DNA from: Microbulbifer flavimaris
Lineage (GTDB): Bacteria; Pseudomonadota; Gammaproteobacteria; Pseudomonadales; Cellvibrionaceae
Reading direction: 5' to 3'
Assembly (NCBI RefSeq): GCF_001641755.2
Contig: NZ_LRFG02000003.1
Span: 434,001 to 498,000 of the forward strand
Length of the DNA: 64,000 nucleotides
The notes beneath the pieces were generated by a model, which was given only the letters and a program-made list of their open reading frames with translations, was not told the DNA's origin and did not search any database. The translations under genes were made by a program, and so were the position numbers. Shown piece after piece: positions 1 to 10,718 of this stretch. Positions within the stretch are counted from its first letter, which is position 1, and each line of letters begins with the position of its first letter.

Positions 1-1073
1 TGGCTGAAGCGGACATCTCTGAGCGTGGGGAAAGTGCGGTAAAAATTGTCAATCAGACGTAAATAAGGGGGCGGTGTCTTGTCCTCGTCCGGGTCTGTAT
101 TGTTGCCGAAGAAATAATCCAGCCGGCCGCCAAACAGGATGCGATTGTCGGCAGTCAGGCGCATATAGTTCAACTGGGTGCGGGTATCATAGATGCCCTG
201 ACGGTTCTGCCAGCCGATCGCTGCGAGCTGCGACTCCGTCAGGGGTTCTGTGAGCACGATACGATCGCGAATGGCGGCAACCCGCTTGCGGATTTTCTTG
301 TTGCCGGCGGCAAACGCATTGGTGGCCAGCAGTACCTTGTTGGCGCGGATACTACCCCGGGGGGTGCTCACCAGAACTGCACCATCTTTCTCGGCGTTGT
401 TATCCATTGGCGAGTTTTCATAAATCCGCACGCCCAGCGCGAGAGCGACCCGCTTCAGTCCCCAGGCCAGTTTGGCCGGGTGCACAGTGCCACTGCGTTT
501 TTTTGACCAGAGTCCGCCTTTAAACAGCGGCGATTTCACCTCCCGCTGCACGGCCTGCTCATCGAGCAGGTGGGCGTCGTGGCCGTAGTGACGGTAGAGC
601 GCATACTCCTTTTCAATATCGGCGAGGCCTTCCTCGCCGATGGCAACCGTCAGCTCCCCACCCCACTCCAGGTCGCAGTCGATACCATAGCGCTCGATCG
701 TCTCGCGAAATCCGTCGAGATTATCCTTACCCAGGCGTTCCAGGATCTCCATATCCTGCGGGTACAGGCGCTGGGCATTGGCCAATCCGTGCATTACCGA
801 GGTGGACAGGATTGCCGCAGGGCGTCCGGAAGCGCCGATGGCAATGCTGCGGGCTTCAATCAGGACAACATCCCGCTCAGGGTTAGCCTCCTTGGCCTGT
901 ACCGCGGCCCACAGACCCGTGAAACCACCACCGACGATCAGCAGGTCGCAGGAGTGAGAACCCCGCAGGGCCGGTTCGTCCCGGGGGCGCTCGGGGGCAT
1001 CCAGCCAATAGGGAAAGAAAGAGGTGTCCCGCAATGCCTGCAGGGCATCAGCCCTGGTCTGTTCGTCGCACAT
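1..1073 (-). CDS. FAD-dependent oxidoreductase, DAO family (C-terminus beyond window)
   Basis: I translated this leftward reading frame by hand from an ATG at 1073; it stays open to the window edge (about 357 codons), so the C-terminus is missing. An N-terminal Rossmann motif (LLIVGGGFTG, about residues 45-53) is followed by an acidic strand end (VVLIEA) and a small-residue stretch (SGRPAAILS), as in the DadA/PuuB-type D-amino-acid-oxidase family. Such enzymes oxidise amines or amino acids using bound FAD. The family call is sound, but the substrate cannot be told. It faces away from the window and has no partner gene visible here. Confidence 0.8.
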   Translation of the reverse strand, partial: MCDEQTRADALQALRDTSFFPYWLDAPERPRDEPALRGSHSCDLLIVGGGFTGLWAAVQAKEANPERDVVLIEARSIAIGASGRPAAILSTSVMHGLANAQRLYPQDMEILERLGKDNLDGFRETIERYGIDCDLEWGGELTVAIGEEGLADIEKEYALYRHYGHDAHLLDEQAVQREVKSPLFKGGLWSKKRSGTVHPAKLAWGLKRVALALGVRIYENSPMDNNAEKDGAVLVSTPRGSIRANKVLLATNAFAAGNKKIRKRVAAIRDRIVLTEPLTESQLAAIGWQNRQGIYDTRTQLNYMRLTADNRILFGGRLDYFFGNNTDPDEDKTPPPYLRLIDNFYRTFPTLRDVRFS

Positions 1074-1144
1074 GAGTGCCGCCAATCCGCTCGTGATTCG
1101 TCTTATCGTGCCGACAACTATAAAAACCGAACGATGATTCGGGA

Positions 1145-1162
1145 ATCACCCAATCGGGTGAT
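1145..1162. promoter_or_regulatory. 7-bp inverted repeat upstream of the oxidoreductase, possible operator
   Basis: ATCACCC-AATC-GGGTGAT is a perfect 7-bp inverted repeat with a 4-base spacer, about 70 bases upstream of the leftward oxidoreductase start and outside any supported gene. It has no T-run, so it is a better candidate for a repressor operator than for a terminator. The regulator is unknown. Confidence 0.3.
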
Positions 1163-1243
1163 GCGACCAATTTTCACGCTGGGCCCTTCCGGAATCTACC
1201 CCCGCAACTGCAGGCGCAGACCGGGGGGGTGGAGGCTCCACAA

Positions 1244-1269
1244 CGAAAAAGGGCGGCCAGTGGCCGCCC
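1244..1269 (-). terminator. Rho-independent terminator of the aroE-side operon
   Basis: Read leftward, GGGCGGCC-ACT-GGCCGCCC is followed by TTTTTCGTT. It lies 25 bases after the stop of the leftward membrane protein gene. Confidence 0.8.
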
Positions 1270-1293
1270 TCCGTTGTTGTTTCAATTTACAGG

Positions 1294-1695
1294 TTACTTG
1301 CCCTGGGCACTCAGCAGCGCGGAAGCAATCACGCCGCCGGCCGCGCAGGCCAGCCACACCACCAGCGGCGTCAGGGTTCCCAGGCCAAGCGCACCCGGTC
1401 CATAGCCGCGCATGGGCAAAACCACCAGCAGCAGTACACCTGCCGGGATCAGGGATAGTATTAACCCGCGGCTGAACCAAGCTCGCTGGAAGGGCAGCAA
1501 CAATACCAGCCCGCAAATGCCGCCCCAGACAATGCGCTGGTACAGATAGGCGTTGGACAGATAGGGAGCAATATCCACACCCAGGCGGTAAGAGAGCCCG
1601 TAACGCCCCATGGCCCAGAGGGCCAACGCGTAACACAGACCGCCGGCGGCACCGACAGCAAAACACATCGATAGATTGCGCAAGAATTCCCGCAA
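1294..1695 (-). CDS. small integral membrane protein, unknown function
   Basis: 133 residues with about four hydrophobic segments (near residues 10-30, 50-68, 78-95 and 105-128) joined by short loops. It is therefore an inner-membrane protein with no soluble domain. It is the last gene of the leftward block, 33 bases downstream of aroE and just before a terminator, so it is probably cotranscribed with hemF/aroE. I recognise no family motif and propose no function. Confidence 0.65.
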   Translation of the reverse strand: MREFLRNLSMCFAVGAAGGLCYALALWAMGRYGLSYRLGVDIAPYLSNAYLYQRIVWGGICGLVLLLPFQRAWFSRGLILSLIPAGVLLLVVLPMRGYGPGALGLGTLTPLVVWLACAAGGVIASALLSAQGK

Positions 1696-1728
1696 GGTTC
1701 CCCCCCGATTTAAACAGCGATTGATTCG

Positions 1729-2562
1729 TTATTGAGCCTGAAGCCGTGCCCGCAGCTCCTGCAGAACCGGTGCAGTCTCCGGCTTGACTCCGCGCCAGAG
1801 CATAAAGGACTCCGCCGCCTGCCCCACCAGCATGCCCAGGCCGTCGGCTGTTTTTGCCCCCCGCTCTGCGGCCCAGCTCATAAACGGTGTCGGCTGAGCG
1901 CCGTAGACCATGTCGTAGGCGTGGCTGGCCGGGCCGATCAGCGCCCCGGGCAGAGGTGGCAACTCACCTGAAAGACTGGCGGCACTGGCGTTGATGACAA
2001 GGTCAAAGGTGCCCTGCAGAGAATCGAGATTATCGAAGCCACCCCCCGACAATACCCCATGCCGGGCAAACTCCCGGGCCAGACGCTCAGCGCGGATCGC
2101 GGTGCGGTTGGCGATGTGAACCTGTGCCGGCCCCTGCTCGAGCAGTGGCAACATCGCACCACGGGCAGCGCCGCCGGCCCCGACCATCAACACCCGGGCA
2201 CCGGCGATGGGCCAACCGAGATTGTTGCGAATATCCGCCACCAGACCGGCGCCATCAGTGTTATCGCCCAGGATGCCACCGTCGGACTGCAGTGCCAGGG
2301 TGTTGACCGCACCGGCAGCCCGCGCCCGCTCCGTGAGGCGGTCGGCAAATTCATAGGCATCCAGCTTGAAGGGCACCGTTACATTCAGGCCCCGGCCCCC
2401 GGCGGCAAAAAACCGCCGGGCCACAGATTCAAAGCCATCCCTCGGCGCGGTGATTTTTTCGTAGGCGATATCCTCACCGGTCTGACGAGCAAAGGCGGCG
2501 TGAATCCCCGGTGACAGCGAGTGCTCCACCGGATTGCCGATCACGGCATAGCTATCGGTCAC
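1729..2562 (-). CDS. aroE: shikimate dehydrogenase (NADP+)
   Basis: Reduces 3-dehydroshikimate to shikimate with NADPH in the aromatic amino acid pathway; cytosolic. The 277-residue protein has the shikimate-binding N-terminus (NPVEHSLSP, 10-18), the catalytic lysine in NVTVPFK (Lys66) and the partner aspartate in GDNTDG (Asp103). It also has the NADP Rossmann loop GAGGAARG (128-135) and the NRT segment (152-154) that contacts the cofactor phosphate. All key residues are present and length is normal. It sits downstream of hemF in the same direction, as in Pseudomonas, but with a small extra gene between them. Confidence 0.96.
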   Translation of the reverse strand: MTDSYAVIGNPVEHSLSPGIHAAFARQTGEDIAYEKITAPRDGFESVARRFFAAGGRGLNVTVPFKLDAYEFADRLTERARAAGAVNTLALQSDGGILGDNTDGAGLVADIRNNLGWPIAGARVLMVGAGGAARGAMLPLLEQGPAQVHIANRTAIRAERLAREFARHGVLSGGGFDNLDSLQGTFDLVINASAASLSGELPPLPGALIGPASHAYDMVYGAQPTPFMSWAAERGAKTADGLGMLVGQAAESFMLWRGVKPETAPVLQELRARLQAQ

Positions 2563-2605
2563 GGATGATGTCCTGTGATTATTCTCAACGGTCTAGAACA
2601 GCCTG

Positions 2606-3055
2606 CTAGCGGTTAACCGGTCGGCGCAGTGTCCGTAGAGCATGGCGCAACTTGGTGGTTTCATCCCCGGCAAAAAGTGCGTCGATCCTCGGGCCATCCG
2701 CAGTCTCGACGACCAGGTAGCGGGTGCCGGCATCGTAAAGCTGAACCGTCTTCTCCCCCTCACTGCGGAGCAGTATCCAGTTGAGAGAGACCAGGTTGCT
2801 GTGACGATTGAGAACCATCTGATCGCTGACCGTGCCCACAATCTGCTGGACCCCGAGATGCCGGTAGAGGCGCAGGAGCTTTTCCACCAGGCCGACAAAG
2901 TCCCGCCGGCTCACCACGGCCTTGCTGCCATGCTCGGCGTAATAGTGCAGCGGGAAGCGATAGAATTCTGCGACCTGCTGGGCATCCCCGCTTTCAAAAG
3001 TACGGCGGTACTCCAGAAACAGCTTGTTGATCTCCGCCTTACTGTTGTTATCCAT
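2606..3055 (-). CDS. small NTF2/SnoaL-like protein, unknown function
   Basis: 149 residues, soluble, without signal peptide. The start (KLFLEYRRTFESGD, residues 11-24) and the alternating strands that follow resemble the NTF2/SnoaL-like cone fold, in which such proteins bind small ligands or act as isomerase-like enzymes. I see no certain catalytic residues, so the assignment is tentative. The gene starts three bases after the hemF stop and ends 43 bases before aroE, so it is almost certainly cotranscribed with both. Confidence 0.6.
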   Translation of the reverse strand: MDNNSKAEINKLFLEYRRTFESGDAQQVAEFYRFPLHYYAEHGSKAVVSRRDFVGLVEKLLRLYRHLGVQQIVGTVSDQMVLNRHSNLVSLNWILLRSEGEKTVQLYDAGTRYLVVETADGPRIDALFAGDETTKLRHALRTLRRPVNR

Positions 3056-3058
3056 CGG

Positions 3059-4566
<1,508 letters not shown>

Positions 4567-4602
4567 GGTATTGCGACTCTCTGTTCGGATACGACCGCCG
4601 CG

Positions 4603-5118
4603 TTACCGGGCACTCCGCTCTTGCAGGGACTTCTGCAAGTGCGCGTCCTTGGCGACGGTGGCCTCGGCGTTGGCACGACGCACATCAACCAGCTTCTGAT
4701 GCAGATCTGTATCCGTCACGCCAATCATCTGCGCCGCCAGATAGGCGGCGTTTTCAGCGCCAGCCCTGCCTATGGCCACCGTCGCCACGGGCACTCCGCC
4801 GGGCATTTGCACCGTGGAAAGCAATGCATCGAGACCGTTCAGGGCGGTATCCATCGGTACGCCGATGACCGGTTTCAGGGTCGCCGCAGCAACCGCCCCG
4901 GCCAAATGCGCCGCCATTCCCGCAGCACAGATAAATACCGCACAGCCGCGCTGATCGGCGTCTGTCACATAGCTGTTGGTCTCCCCCGGTGTGCCGTGGG
5001 CAGAGGTGACTTTGACCTCGAACGGAATATCCAGCTTGTCCAGTACGCCAAAGGTGGCCTCCATTACCGGAAGGTCCGATTCAGACCCCATAAGGATGCT
5101 GACAAATGGCTTGCTCAT
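4603..5118 (-). CDS. purE: PurE-like N5-carboxyaminoimidazole ribonucleotide mutase, divergent active site
   Basis: PurE family (AIR carboxylase fold). Class I enzymes convert N5-CAIR to CAIR in purine synthesis. I chose the ATG at 5118 (171 residues; [15 protein letters not shown]) over an upstream ATG at 5187, because homology begins there and AGAGAG lies just upstream. Family features are GSESDL (11-16), AAHLAG (69-74) and a QMP segment (104-106). However, the usual SAHRTP motif reads SAHGTP (39-44) and the usual QMPRG reads QMPGG, so two conserved arginines are glycines. No purK is adjacent. It may be an active variant or a paralogue with another role. Confidence 0.8.
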   Translation of the reverse strand: MSKPFVSILMGSESDLPVMEATFGVLDKLDIPFEVKVTSAHGTPGETNSYVTDADQRGCAVFICAAGMAAHLAGAVAAATLKPVIGVPMDTALNGLDALLSTVQMPGGVPVATVAIGRAGAENAAYLAAQMIGVTDTDLHQKLVDVRRANAEATVAKDAHLQKSLQERSAR

Positions 5119-5317
5119 TTCGGCTCTCTTTACACGGTCGGCGTGAAGGATACGAAAGACGCGGCAATCTAGCGGATTGCCCTGCACCGCACAAGTTACC
5201 CCGGACGCTGTGGGGTTGTGCTCACTGGTGGTGCGTCTCTATCTCTACCCTTCAGTATTGTCGGCCCGGCAGCCGGCAACGAGCTCTTGGCGCCGACTAC
5301 CGCGTCCCGCGTTGATC

Positions 5318-6514
5318 TCAGGCCAGCGTCTCCAGGAGCCGTGCCCCCTCGCCGGTCAACTGGTATCCACCAGGAAGTGTTTCCACCATTCCCGCCAGTT
5401 CCAACTGCAGTAATTGCGCCATCAACGTCCCCGCCTCGAGCCCGGTATCGCGGGCGAGCTGCTCGAGAGTGCGCGGATCTCCACCCAGTGCGCCAATCAG
5501 GCGCCGCTCGGCGTCCCCCAGTCGCTGCGTCGGGCCCGCATCCTGGTGTGAACCGCCATCGGAACTCGCCGGCAGGTCGTTGAGCAGTCCCCCCAACTCA
5601 CTGACGATATCCGCAGCCGTCTCCACCAGTGCGGCGCCGTCCCTGATCACCCGGTGGCAACCCCGAGACAGCGGGTTGTGGATAGACCCGGGGATGGCGA
5701 ACACCTCGCGATTTTGCTCTGCCGCCAGGCGGGCGGTGATCAATGACCCGGAACGAAGCGCCGCCTCAACCAGCAGCACACCGAGGGAAAGTCCGCTGAT
5801 CACCCGGTTGCGGCGCGGAAAGTTGGCTGCCTCGGCACCGGTGCCGAGGGGGAACTCGCTCACCAGTGCGCCGCCGTGGGCGAGGACTTCCTCCGCCAGG
5901 GCTGCATTGCGACGCGGGTAGAGACGGTCGATACCGGTGCCGAGCACTGCGATGGTCACGCCCCCGGCCTCCAGGGCGCCGCGATGCGCGGCGGCATCAA
6001 CCCCGAGCGCCAGGCCCGAGGTAATGGCAAAACCGGCAGCGGCCAGCTCGCGGCTGAAGGCGCGGGCGTTGTCGAGGCCTGCACTGGTGGCGCGGCGCGC
6101 ACCGACCACCGCAATCTGTGGCAAGCGCAGCGCGTTGACATGGCCACGGACATAAAGGAGGGGCGGCGGTCGCGAAATTTCGGCCAGCAGCGGAGGGTAG
6201 TCTTCCCCACCTGCACAGAGCAGCGTGACTCCGAGATCCGCGCAGCGGGCGCGTTCGTGCCGGGCCCACTGTACTAATGCACTTTCCTCCCCGCACTGTT
6301 GCCACTCCCGCCACTGGGCCTGGGCCCGTTCGGGAAGTTTTTGCAGCAGGGTTTGCGGAAGATGCTCAAGCGCCTCGACGGCTGAGGGGAAGTGTTGCAG
6401 CAGTTGCCAGTATCGGCCCGGCCCCATGCCTTCCAGTCGCATCAGGGCCAGGGTGGCGGTGAGCGCATCCATGCTCTGCACCTCGAAAGAAGAGTCGTTT
6501 TGAGGGCCCGACAC
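5318..6514 (-). CDS. dprA: DNA-processing protein DprA
   Basis: DprA loads RecA on incoming single-stranded DNA in natural transformation; many non-competent bacteria also keep it. The 398-residue protein has an N-terminal SAM-like region (LALMRLEGMGPGRYWQLL), a Rossmann-like core with GARRATSAG, ITSGLALGVDAAAH, AVLGTGIDRLYP and FPRRNRVISGLS, and a C-terminal winged-helix segment (about 330-398). The GTG at 6514 is preceded by GAGGG at a good distance, favouring it over an internal ATG at 6472. It follows the LysM gene by 21 bases and is probably cotranscribed with it. Confidence 0.95.
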   Translation of the reverse strand: MSGPQNDSSFEVQSMDALTATLALMRLEGMGPGRYWQLLQHFPSAVEALEHLPQTLLQKLPERAQAQWREWQQCGEESALVQWARHERARCADLGVTLLCAGGEDYPPLLAEISRPPPLLYVRGHVNALRLPQIAVVGARRATSAGLDNARAFSRELAAAGFAITSGLALGVDAAAHRGALEAGGVTIAVLGTGIDRLYPRRNAALAEEVLAHGGALVSEFPLGTGAEAANFPRRNRVISGLSLGVLLVEAALRSGSLITARLAAEQNREVFAIPGSIHNPLSRGCHRVIRDGAALVETAADIVSELGGLLNDLPASSDGGSHQDAGPTQRLGDAERRLIGALGGDPRTLEQLARDTGLEAGTLMAQLLQLELAGMVETLPGGYQLTGEGARLLETLA

Positions 6515-6535
6515 AGCGGACCCTCACAGGGAACA

Positions 6536-7603
6536 TCAGGGATTACGCACCAGGTCCATGACTTCCAGCGGACGGTCTGCTTCCATCACCAGCGCCAGGC
6601 TCATTTTCTCAAAGGTGCGGAATACCATCATCACTCCGGCGCGCTCGTCAGGCAGCTTCACCTCGTCGCGCTCGATACGATCGCGCACAGTGGCGCCACG
6701 CTTGTAGATGGCGAGGATATTGCCCGGGGCGATGCCCTCGCGCAGGCCGCGATTGATCGCCACCACATCGAACTTGCCGATCTGGGTCACACCTTCCTCG
6801 ACACCCATGATCACACCCTCGACCATCACGCTGGGAGCGCTGGGCTGGAAGAAGGCTTCGATGGCGCGCTCTTCGGCCGGCAGCAACCGATCCTCAAGGC
6901 GAATCTCCCGGGAGGTACGGGTGATATGCATGGTGGCGATGGAGAAATCCTGGCGGCGATCCGGATCCAGCTGGTAGAGGTCCACGTTGCCCACATCCAG
7001 GGCCTGCATACCCAACACCTCACCGGTGTAAGGATCGGTGTACAGGTCGCCCGGACGGTAGATGCCGTAGGAAGCCAGCGGATCGCGGAAGTCGCCGCGG
7101 GCGTAGAGCTTCTCACCGGCGCCCATCAGGATGCGCTGGTCTGCACCGGACACCACGTAGGGCGTTCCCTCGAAAGCGTTCGGCGCGACGATACGGGTGC
7201 GGGACAGGAACGCATTGATGGCATCCAGCGGCAGCGCCGGGATGGCGTCATCGATGGCCTCGCGGCGCACCTGCGGCGACAGGCGGCTGGCATCAGCCAC
7301 CGGAGAGAGTTTGTAAGCCTGGGGGCCGCGTTCCAGCTGCAGCTGCGGCTGCCCCGCCACGTAAACCAGGCGCAGGCGATCGCCCGGGTAAATCAGGTGC
7401 GGGTTCTCCACCTGGGGGTTTACCTGCCAGATCTCGGGCCAGTACCAGGGCTGGGTCAGGAAGCGCCCGGAAATATCCCAGAGGGTGTCGCCCTTCTGGA
7501 CAACGTAGACATCGGGATAGTCGGGGTTGAGGCGAACGTCGTCCTGCGCGTGAAGGCCAATGGCCGCCAGGAGGAGCGCGGCGACCAGAATAATTTTTCT
7601 CAT
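6536..7603 (-). CDS. secreted LysM-domain protein
   Basis: The start is set at the ATG at 7603, which gives a classic signal peptide (MRKIILVAALLLAAIGLHA, cleaved near residue 19). The mature protein opens with a LysM domain (YVVQKGDTLWDISGRFL, about 33-80), a peptidoglycan-binding module; the remaining 270 residues have no motif I recognise. A LysM protein at this place, divergent from def and upstream of dprA, is conserved in Pseudomonas. Envelope binding in the periplasm is likely; no catalytic domain is evident. Confidence 0.88.
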   Translation of the reverse strand: MRKIILVAALLLAAIGLHAQDDVRLNPDYPDVYVVQKGDTLWDISGRFLTQPWYWPEIWQVNPQVENPHLIYPGDRLRLVYVAGQPQLQLERGPQAYKLSPVADASRLSPQVRREAIDDAIPALPLDAINAFLSRTRIVAPNAFEGTPYVVSGADQRILMGAGEKLYARGDFRDPLASYGIYRPGDLYTDPYTGEVLGMQALDVGNVDLYQLDPDRRQDFSIATMHITRTSREIRLEDRLLPAEERAIEAFFQPSAPSVMVEGVIMGVEEGVTQIGKFDVVAINRGLREGIAPGNILAIYKRGATVRDRIERDEVKLPDERAGVMMVFRTFEKMSLALVMEADRPLEVMDLVRNP

Positions 7604-7787
7604 GGAAGCATTCCTATGCTCTTTATCGCTATAATTCACAGCGCCGGGCCACGGCCAGAGTGGCGGGAGACCCGAAGAGCACCGGCGCGAGACCGGCAGA
7701 TAAAGGGCTCCCTGCGGCAAATATCGAGCGCGATCATTATGTTATCAGCGCAAGTTCCACGATTACTAGAAGTTTGTCACAGGTGTT

Positions 7788-8294
7788 ATGGCCAAGCTTG
7801 AGATCCTAGAATTTCCCGATCCACGTCTTCGCGAGGTTGCCAGGCCCGTCGACAAGGTCACCGACGAGCTGCGCACCCTGGTGGATGACATGTTCGAGAC
7901 CATGTACGACGCGCCAGGTGTGGGTCTCGCCGCCACACAGATCAATGTGCACAAACGCATCGTGGTCATCGACGTTTCCGAGGACCAGAGTGAACCACTG
8001 GTGTTCATCAACCCGGAAATTGAGGTGCTCGAAGAGGAGCACCACCAGTACGACGAGGGTTGCCTGTCCGTACCCGGCTTTTATGAGACGGTGGAGCGTC
8101 CTCGCCGCGTGCGTGTAAAAGCGCTCGACCGCGAGGGTGAGCCCTTCGCTATCGAGGCGGAGGGCCTGCTGGCCGTCTGCATCCAGCACGAAGTGGACCA
8201 CCTGAATGGCAAGCTGTTCGTGGACTACATTTCCCCGCTGAAGCGCAACCGCATTCGCTCCAAGCTGGAAAAAGCCCACCGCCAGCGCGCCTGA
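7788..8294 (+). CDS. def: peptide deformylase
   Basis: Removes the N-formyl group from nascent proteins at the ribosome exit. The 168-residue protein has all three metal/catalytic motifs: [16 protein letters not shown] (metal-binding Cys) and QHEVDHLNG (HExxH, two His and the catalytic Glu). Length is equal to the E. coli enzyme. It starts the rightward def-fmt-rsmB group, divergent from the LysM gene across 184 bases that must hold both promoters. Confidence 0.97.
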   Translation: MAKLEILEFPDPRLREVARPVDKVTDELRTLVDDMFETMYDAPGVGLAATQINVHKRIVVIDVSEDQSEPLVFINPEIEVLEEEHHQYDEGCLSVPGFYETVERPRRVRVKALDREGEPFAIEAEGLLAVCIQHEVDHLNGKLFVDYISPLKRNRIRSKLEKAHRQRA

Positions 8295-8369
8295 CAGGGC
8301 AGCTCCCCACCCGATTTCCGACCATCAGACCGCCGGCCACCACCGGCGGTCTGCGTTTATAAGAGAACC

Positions 8370-9335
8370 ATGTCTGAGCCACTGAAAATTGTTTTCGCAG
8401 GCACGCCGGACTTTGCCGCTGCACACCTGCAGGCCCTGCTGGACAGCGAACATCGCGTTATTGCCGTTTACACCCAGCCCGACCGGCCCGCCGGCCGCGG
8501 CAAGAAACTACTGGCAAGCCCGGTCAAGGAACTGGCCCTGCAACACGACCTGTCTGTTTACCAGCCGCAGAGCCTGCGGGATGCCGACGCACAGTCCGAG
8601 CTGCAGGCGCTGGGGGCGGACATCATGGTGGTGGTTGCCTACGGTCTGATCCTGCCGCAGGCGGTGCTGGATATTCCACGTCTTGGCTGTGTGAACGTGC
8701 ACGCCTCGCTGCTTCCGCGCTGGCGTGGTGCGGCGCCGATCCAGCGGGCCATCGAGGCGGGCGACCCGGAAAGCGGTGTTGCCATCATGCAGATGGAGGC
8801 GGGCCTGGACACCGGTCCGGTGCTGGTGGAGCGGCGCTGCCCTATCAGCGCCGGGGAGACCGGTGGCAGCCTGCACGACAAGCTCGCGCAACTGGGCGGC
8901 CCGGCGCTGCTCGAGGCGCTGCAACAGCTGTCAGCGGGGAGCGCATCGCCCCAGCCCCAGGACGACAGCAGCGCCAATTACGCAGCCAAGATCAGCAAAG
9001 AGGAAGCGCGCATCGACTGGCAGCGCCCGGCGGTGGAGATTGAGCGCACCATTCGCGCGTTCAACCCCTTCCCGGTGTGCTGGACGACCGTTGCGGATGA
9101 CAAGGGTGAACAACGTCTGCGTATCTACCGCGCGCAGCTGGAACGCGGCTGCCACAGCGATGAGCCCGGCACCATTATCGGTGCGGATGCCGAGGGCATC
9201 CTGGTGGCCTGCGGACGCGAAGCCCTGCGCCTGCAGCAGTTGCAGTTACCGGGTAAGAAAGCCCTGTCCGCGGACGAGCTGCTGCGGGGGCACGCGCAAC
9301 TCCTGGCACCCGGCACCAGACTGGGTCAATCCTGA
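8370..9335 (+). CDS. fmt: methionyl-tRNA formyltransferase
   Basis: Formylates initiator Met-tRNA using 10-formyl-THF. The 321-residue protein has KIVFAGTPDFAA at the start, the catalytic-loop segment SLLPRWRGAAPIQRAI with its basic residues, GLDTGPVL, and the C-terminal OB-like tRNA-binding domain (about 210-321). It is 75 bases after def and five bases before rsmB, a standard def-fmt-rsmB arrangement linking both ends of the formyl cycle. Confidence 0.97.
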   Translation: MSEPLKIVFAGTPDFAAAHLQALLDSEHRVIAVYTQPDRPAGRGKKLLASPVKELALQHDLSVYQPQSLRDADAQSELQALGADIMVVVAYGLILPQAVLDIPRLGCVNVHASLLPRWRGAAPIQRAIEAGDPESGVAIMQMEAGLDTGPVLVERRCPISAGETGGSLHDKLAQLGGPALLEALQQLSAGSASPQPQDDSSANYAAKISKEEARIDWQRPAVEIERTIRAFNPFPVCWTTVADDKGEQRLRIYRAQLERGCHSDEPGTIIGADAEGILVACGREALRLQQLQLPGKKALSADELLRGHAQLLAPGTRLGQS

Positions 9336-9340
9336 TTCCC

Positions 9341-10675
9341 ATGAAAAATTCAGCCTCCATGAATGACCAATCCCGCACTGATGTGCGCGCCGCCGCCGCC
9401 CGGGTACTGGCGGAGCTGCTGCAGTCCCGCGGTTCACTGGCGCGCCTGCTGCCCGCGGCGGAAAGAAGTGTCTCCGAACGGGACCGCCCCCTGTTGCGGG
9501 AGCTTTGTTACGGCAGCGCCCGCACGGCGCCGCGCCTGCAGTTGCTGGCTGACAAGCTGCTGCGCAAGCCGCCAGCGGATATCGAGGTACGCGCGCTGAT
9601 ACTCCTGGGGCTGTATCAGCTGGAATTCACCCGCATTCCCGATCACGCATCGATCTCCGCCACCGTTAACGCCGCCCGCAGTCTCGGTCTCGATCGCGCC
9701 ACCGGCGTCATCAATGGTGTGCTGCGCAATGCGCTGCGCAACCAGGAGACGCTGCAGCGCAAGCTGTCCGGTAACCCCCAGTTCAGCTCCATGCACCCGG
9801 CGTGGCTGCAACAGGCCATCAAGGGTGCCTGGGGCGCGGGGGCGGCCGGGATTTTCCGGGCCAACAACACCAATCCGCCGATGACATTGCGGGTGAACAC
9901 GCGACACCAGAGCCGGGATGACTACCTGGCGGTGCTGCAGCAGGCGGGTATCGACGCCGCAGCCTGCGAGATCTCTCCCGTTGGCATCACCCTGGATTCC
10001 CCCTGCCCGGTGGAGTCCCTGCCCGGTTTTGCCGAGGGGCAGATCAGTGTGCAGGATGAATCCGCCCAGCTGGCGGCGCTGCTGCTGGCACCCGGTGAGG
10101 GCGAACGGGTGCTGGATGCCTGTGCCGCTCCCGGCGGCAAAACCGCGCACCTGCTGGAACAGGCCCCTGGCATCCACCTCAGTGCACTGGATATCGACGA
10201 GGAGCGCCTCGACCGCGTCATTGAAAACCTGGACCGGGGTGAGTTCGAGGCGGAACTCATCTGTGCCGATGCCGGCGAGACCGAAGCCTGGTGGGATGGT
10301 AAGCCCTTCGATCGTATCCTGCTCGATGCCCCCTGTTCGGCCACCGGCGTGATTCGGCGCAACCCGGATATCAAGCTGCTGCGCCGTGCCGAAGACATTA
10401 CCGCCCTGGCGGAGTTGCAGGCACGCCTGCTGCGCGCCCAGTGGCAATTACTCAAGCCCGGCGGCACCCTGCTGTATGCAACCTGTTCAATCCTGCCCAC
10501 GGAAAACACTGAGGTGGTCGCGCGCTTCATTGCGGATACCCCGGATGCGCGCGACAATACTCCGCAATTGCTGTGTGGCAGGGAGTGGGGCGTAGCCCAA
10601 CCAGCCGGAAGGCAGCTGTTTCCCCGGCCGGAAGCCGGTGACGGTTTTTACTACGCTCTGCTACAGAAGTCGTAG
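9341..10675 (+). CDS. rsmB: 16S rRNA (cytosine-967-C5)-methyltransferase
   Basis: Methylates C967 of 16S rRNA. The 444-residue protein has an N-terminal NusB-like RNA-binding domain (about 10-150) and a Rossmann methyltransferase domain. The SAM motif is VLDACAAPGGKTAHLL, followed by DAPCSATGVIRRNPD with a catalytic Cys and YATCSILPTEN with the second Cys. The start may instead be the ATG at 9359 (MNDQSRTD). It follows fmt by five bases. Confidence 0.95.
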   Translation: MKNSASMNDQSRTDVRAAAARVLAELLQSRGSLARLLPAAERSVSERDRPLLRELCYGSARTAPRLQLLADKLLRKPPADIEVRALILLGLYQLEFTRIPDHASISATVNAARSLGLDRATGVINGVLRNALRNQETLQRKLSGNPQFSSMHPAWLQQAIKGAWGAGAAGIFRANNTNPPMTLRVNTRHQSRDDYLAVLQQAGIDAAACEISPVGITLDSPCPVESLPGFAEGQISVQDESAQLAALLLAPGEGERVLDACAAPGGKTAHLLEQAPGIHLSALDIDEERLDRVIENLDRGEFEAELICADAGETEAWWDGKPFDRILLDAPCSATGVIRRNPDIKLLRRAEDITALAELQARLLRAQWQLLKPGGTLLYATCSILPTENTEVVARFIADTPDARDNTPQLLCGREWGVAQPAGRQLFPRPEAGDGFYYALLQKS

Positions 10676-10718
10676 GCTGACGCCCGCGGCAAAATAATAA
10701 AGGCGGCTGTTTTCAGCT

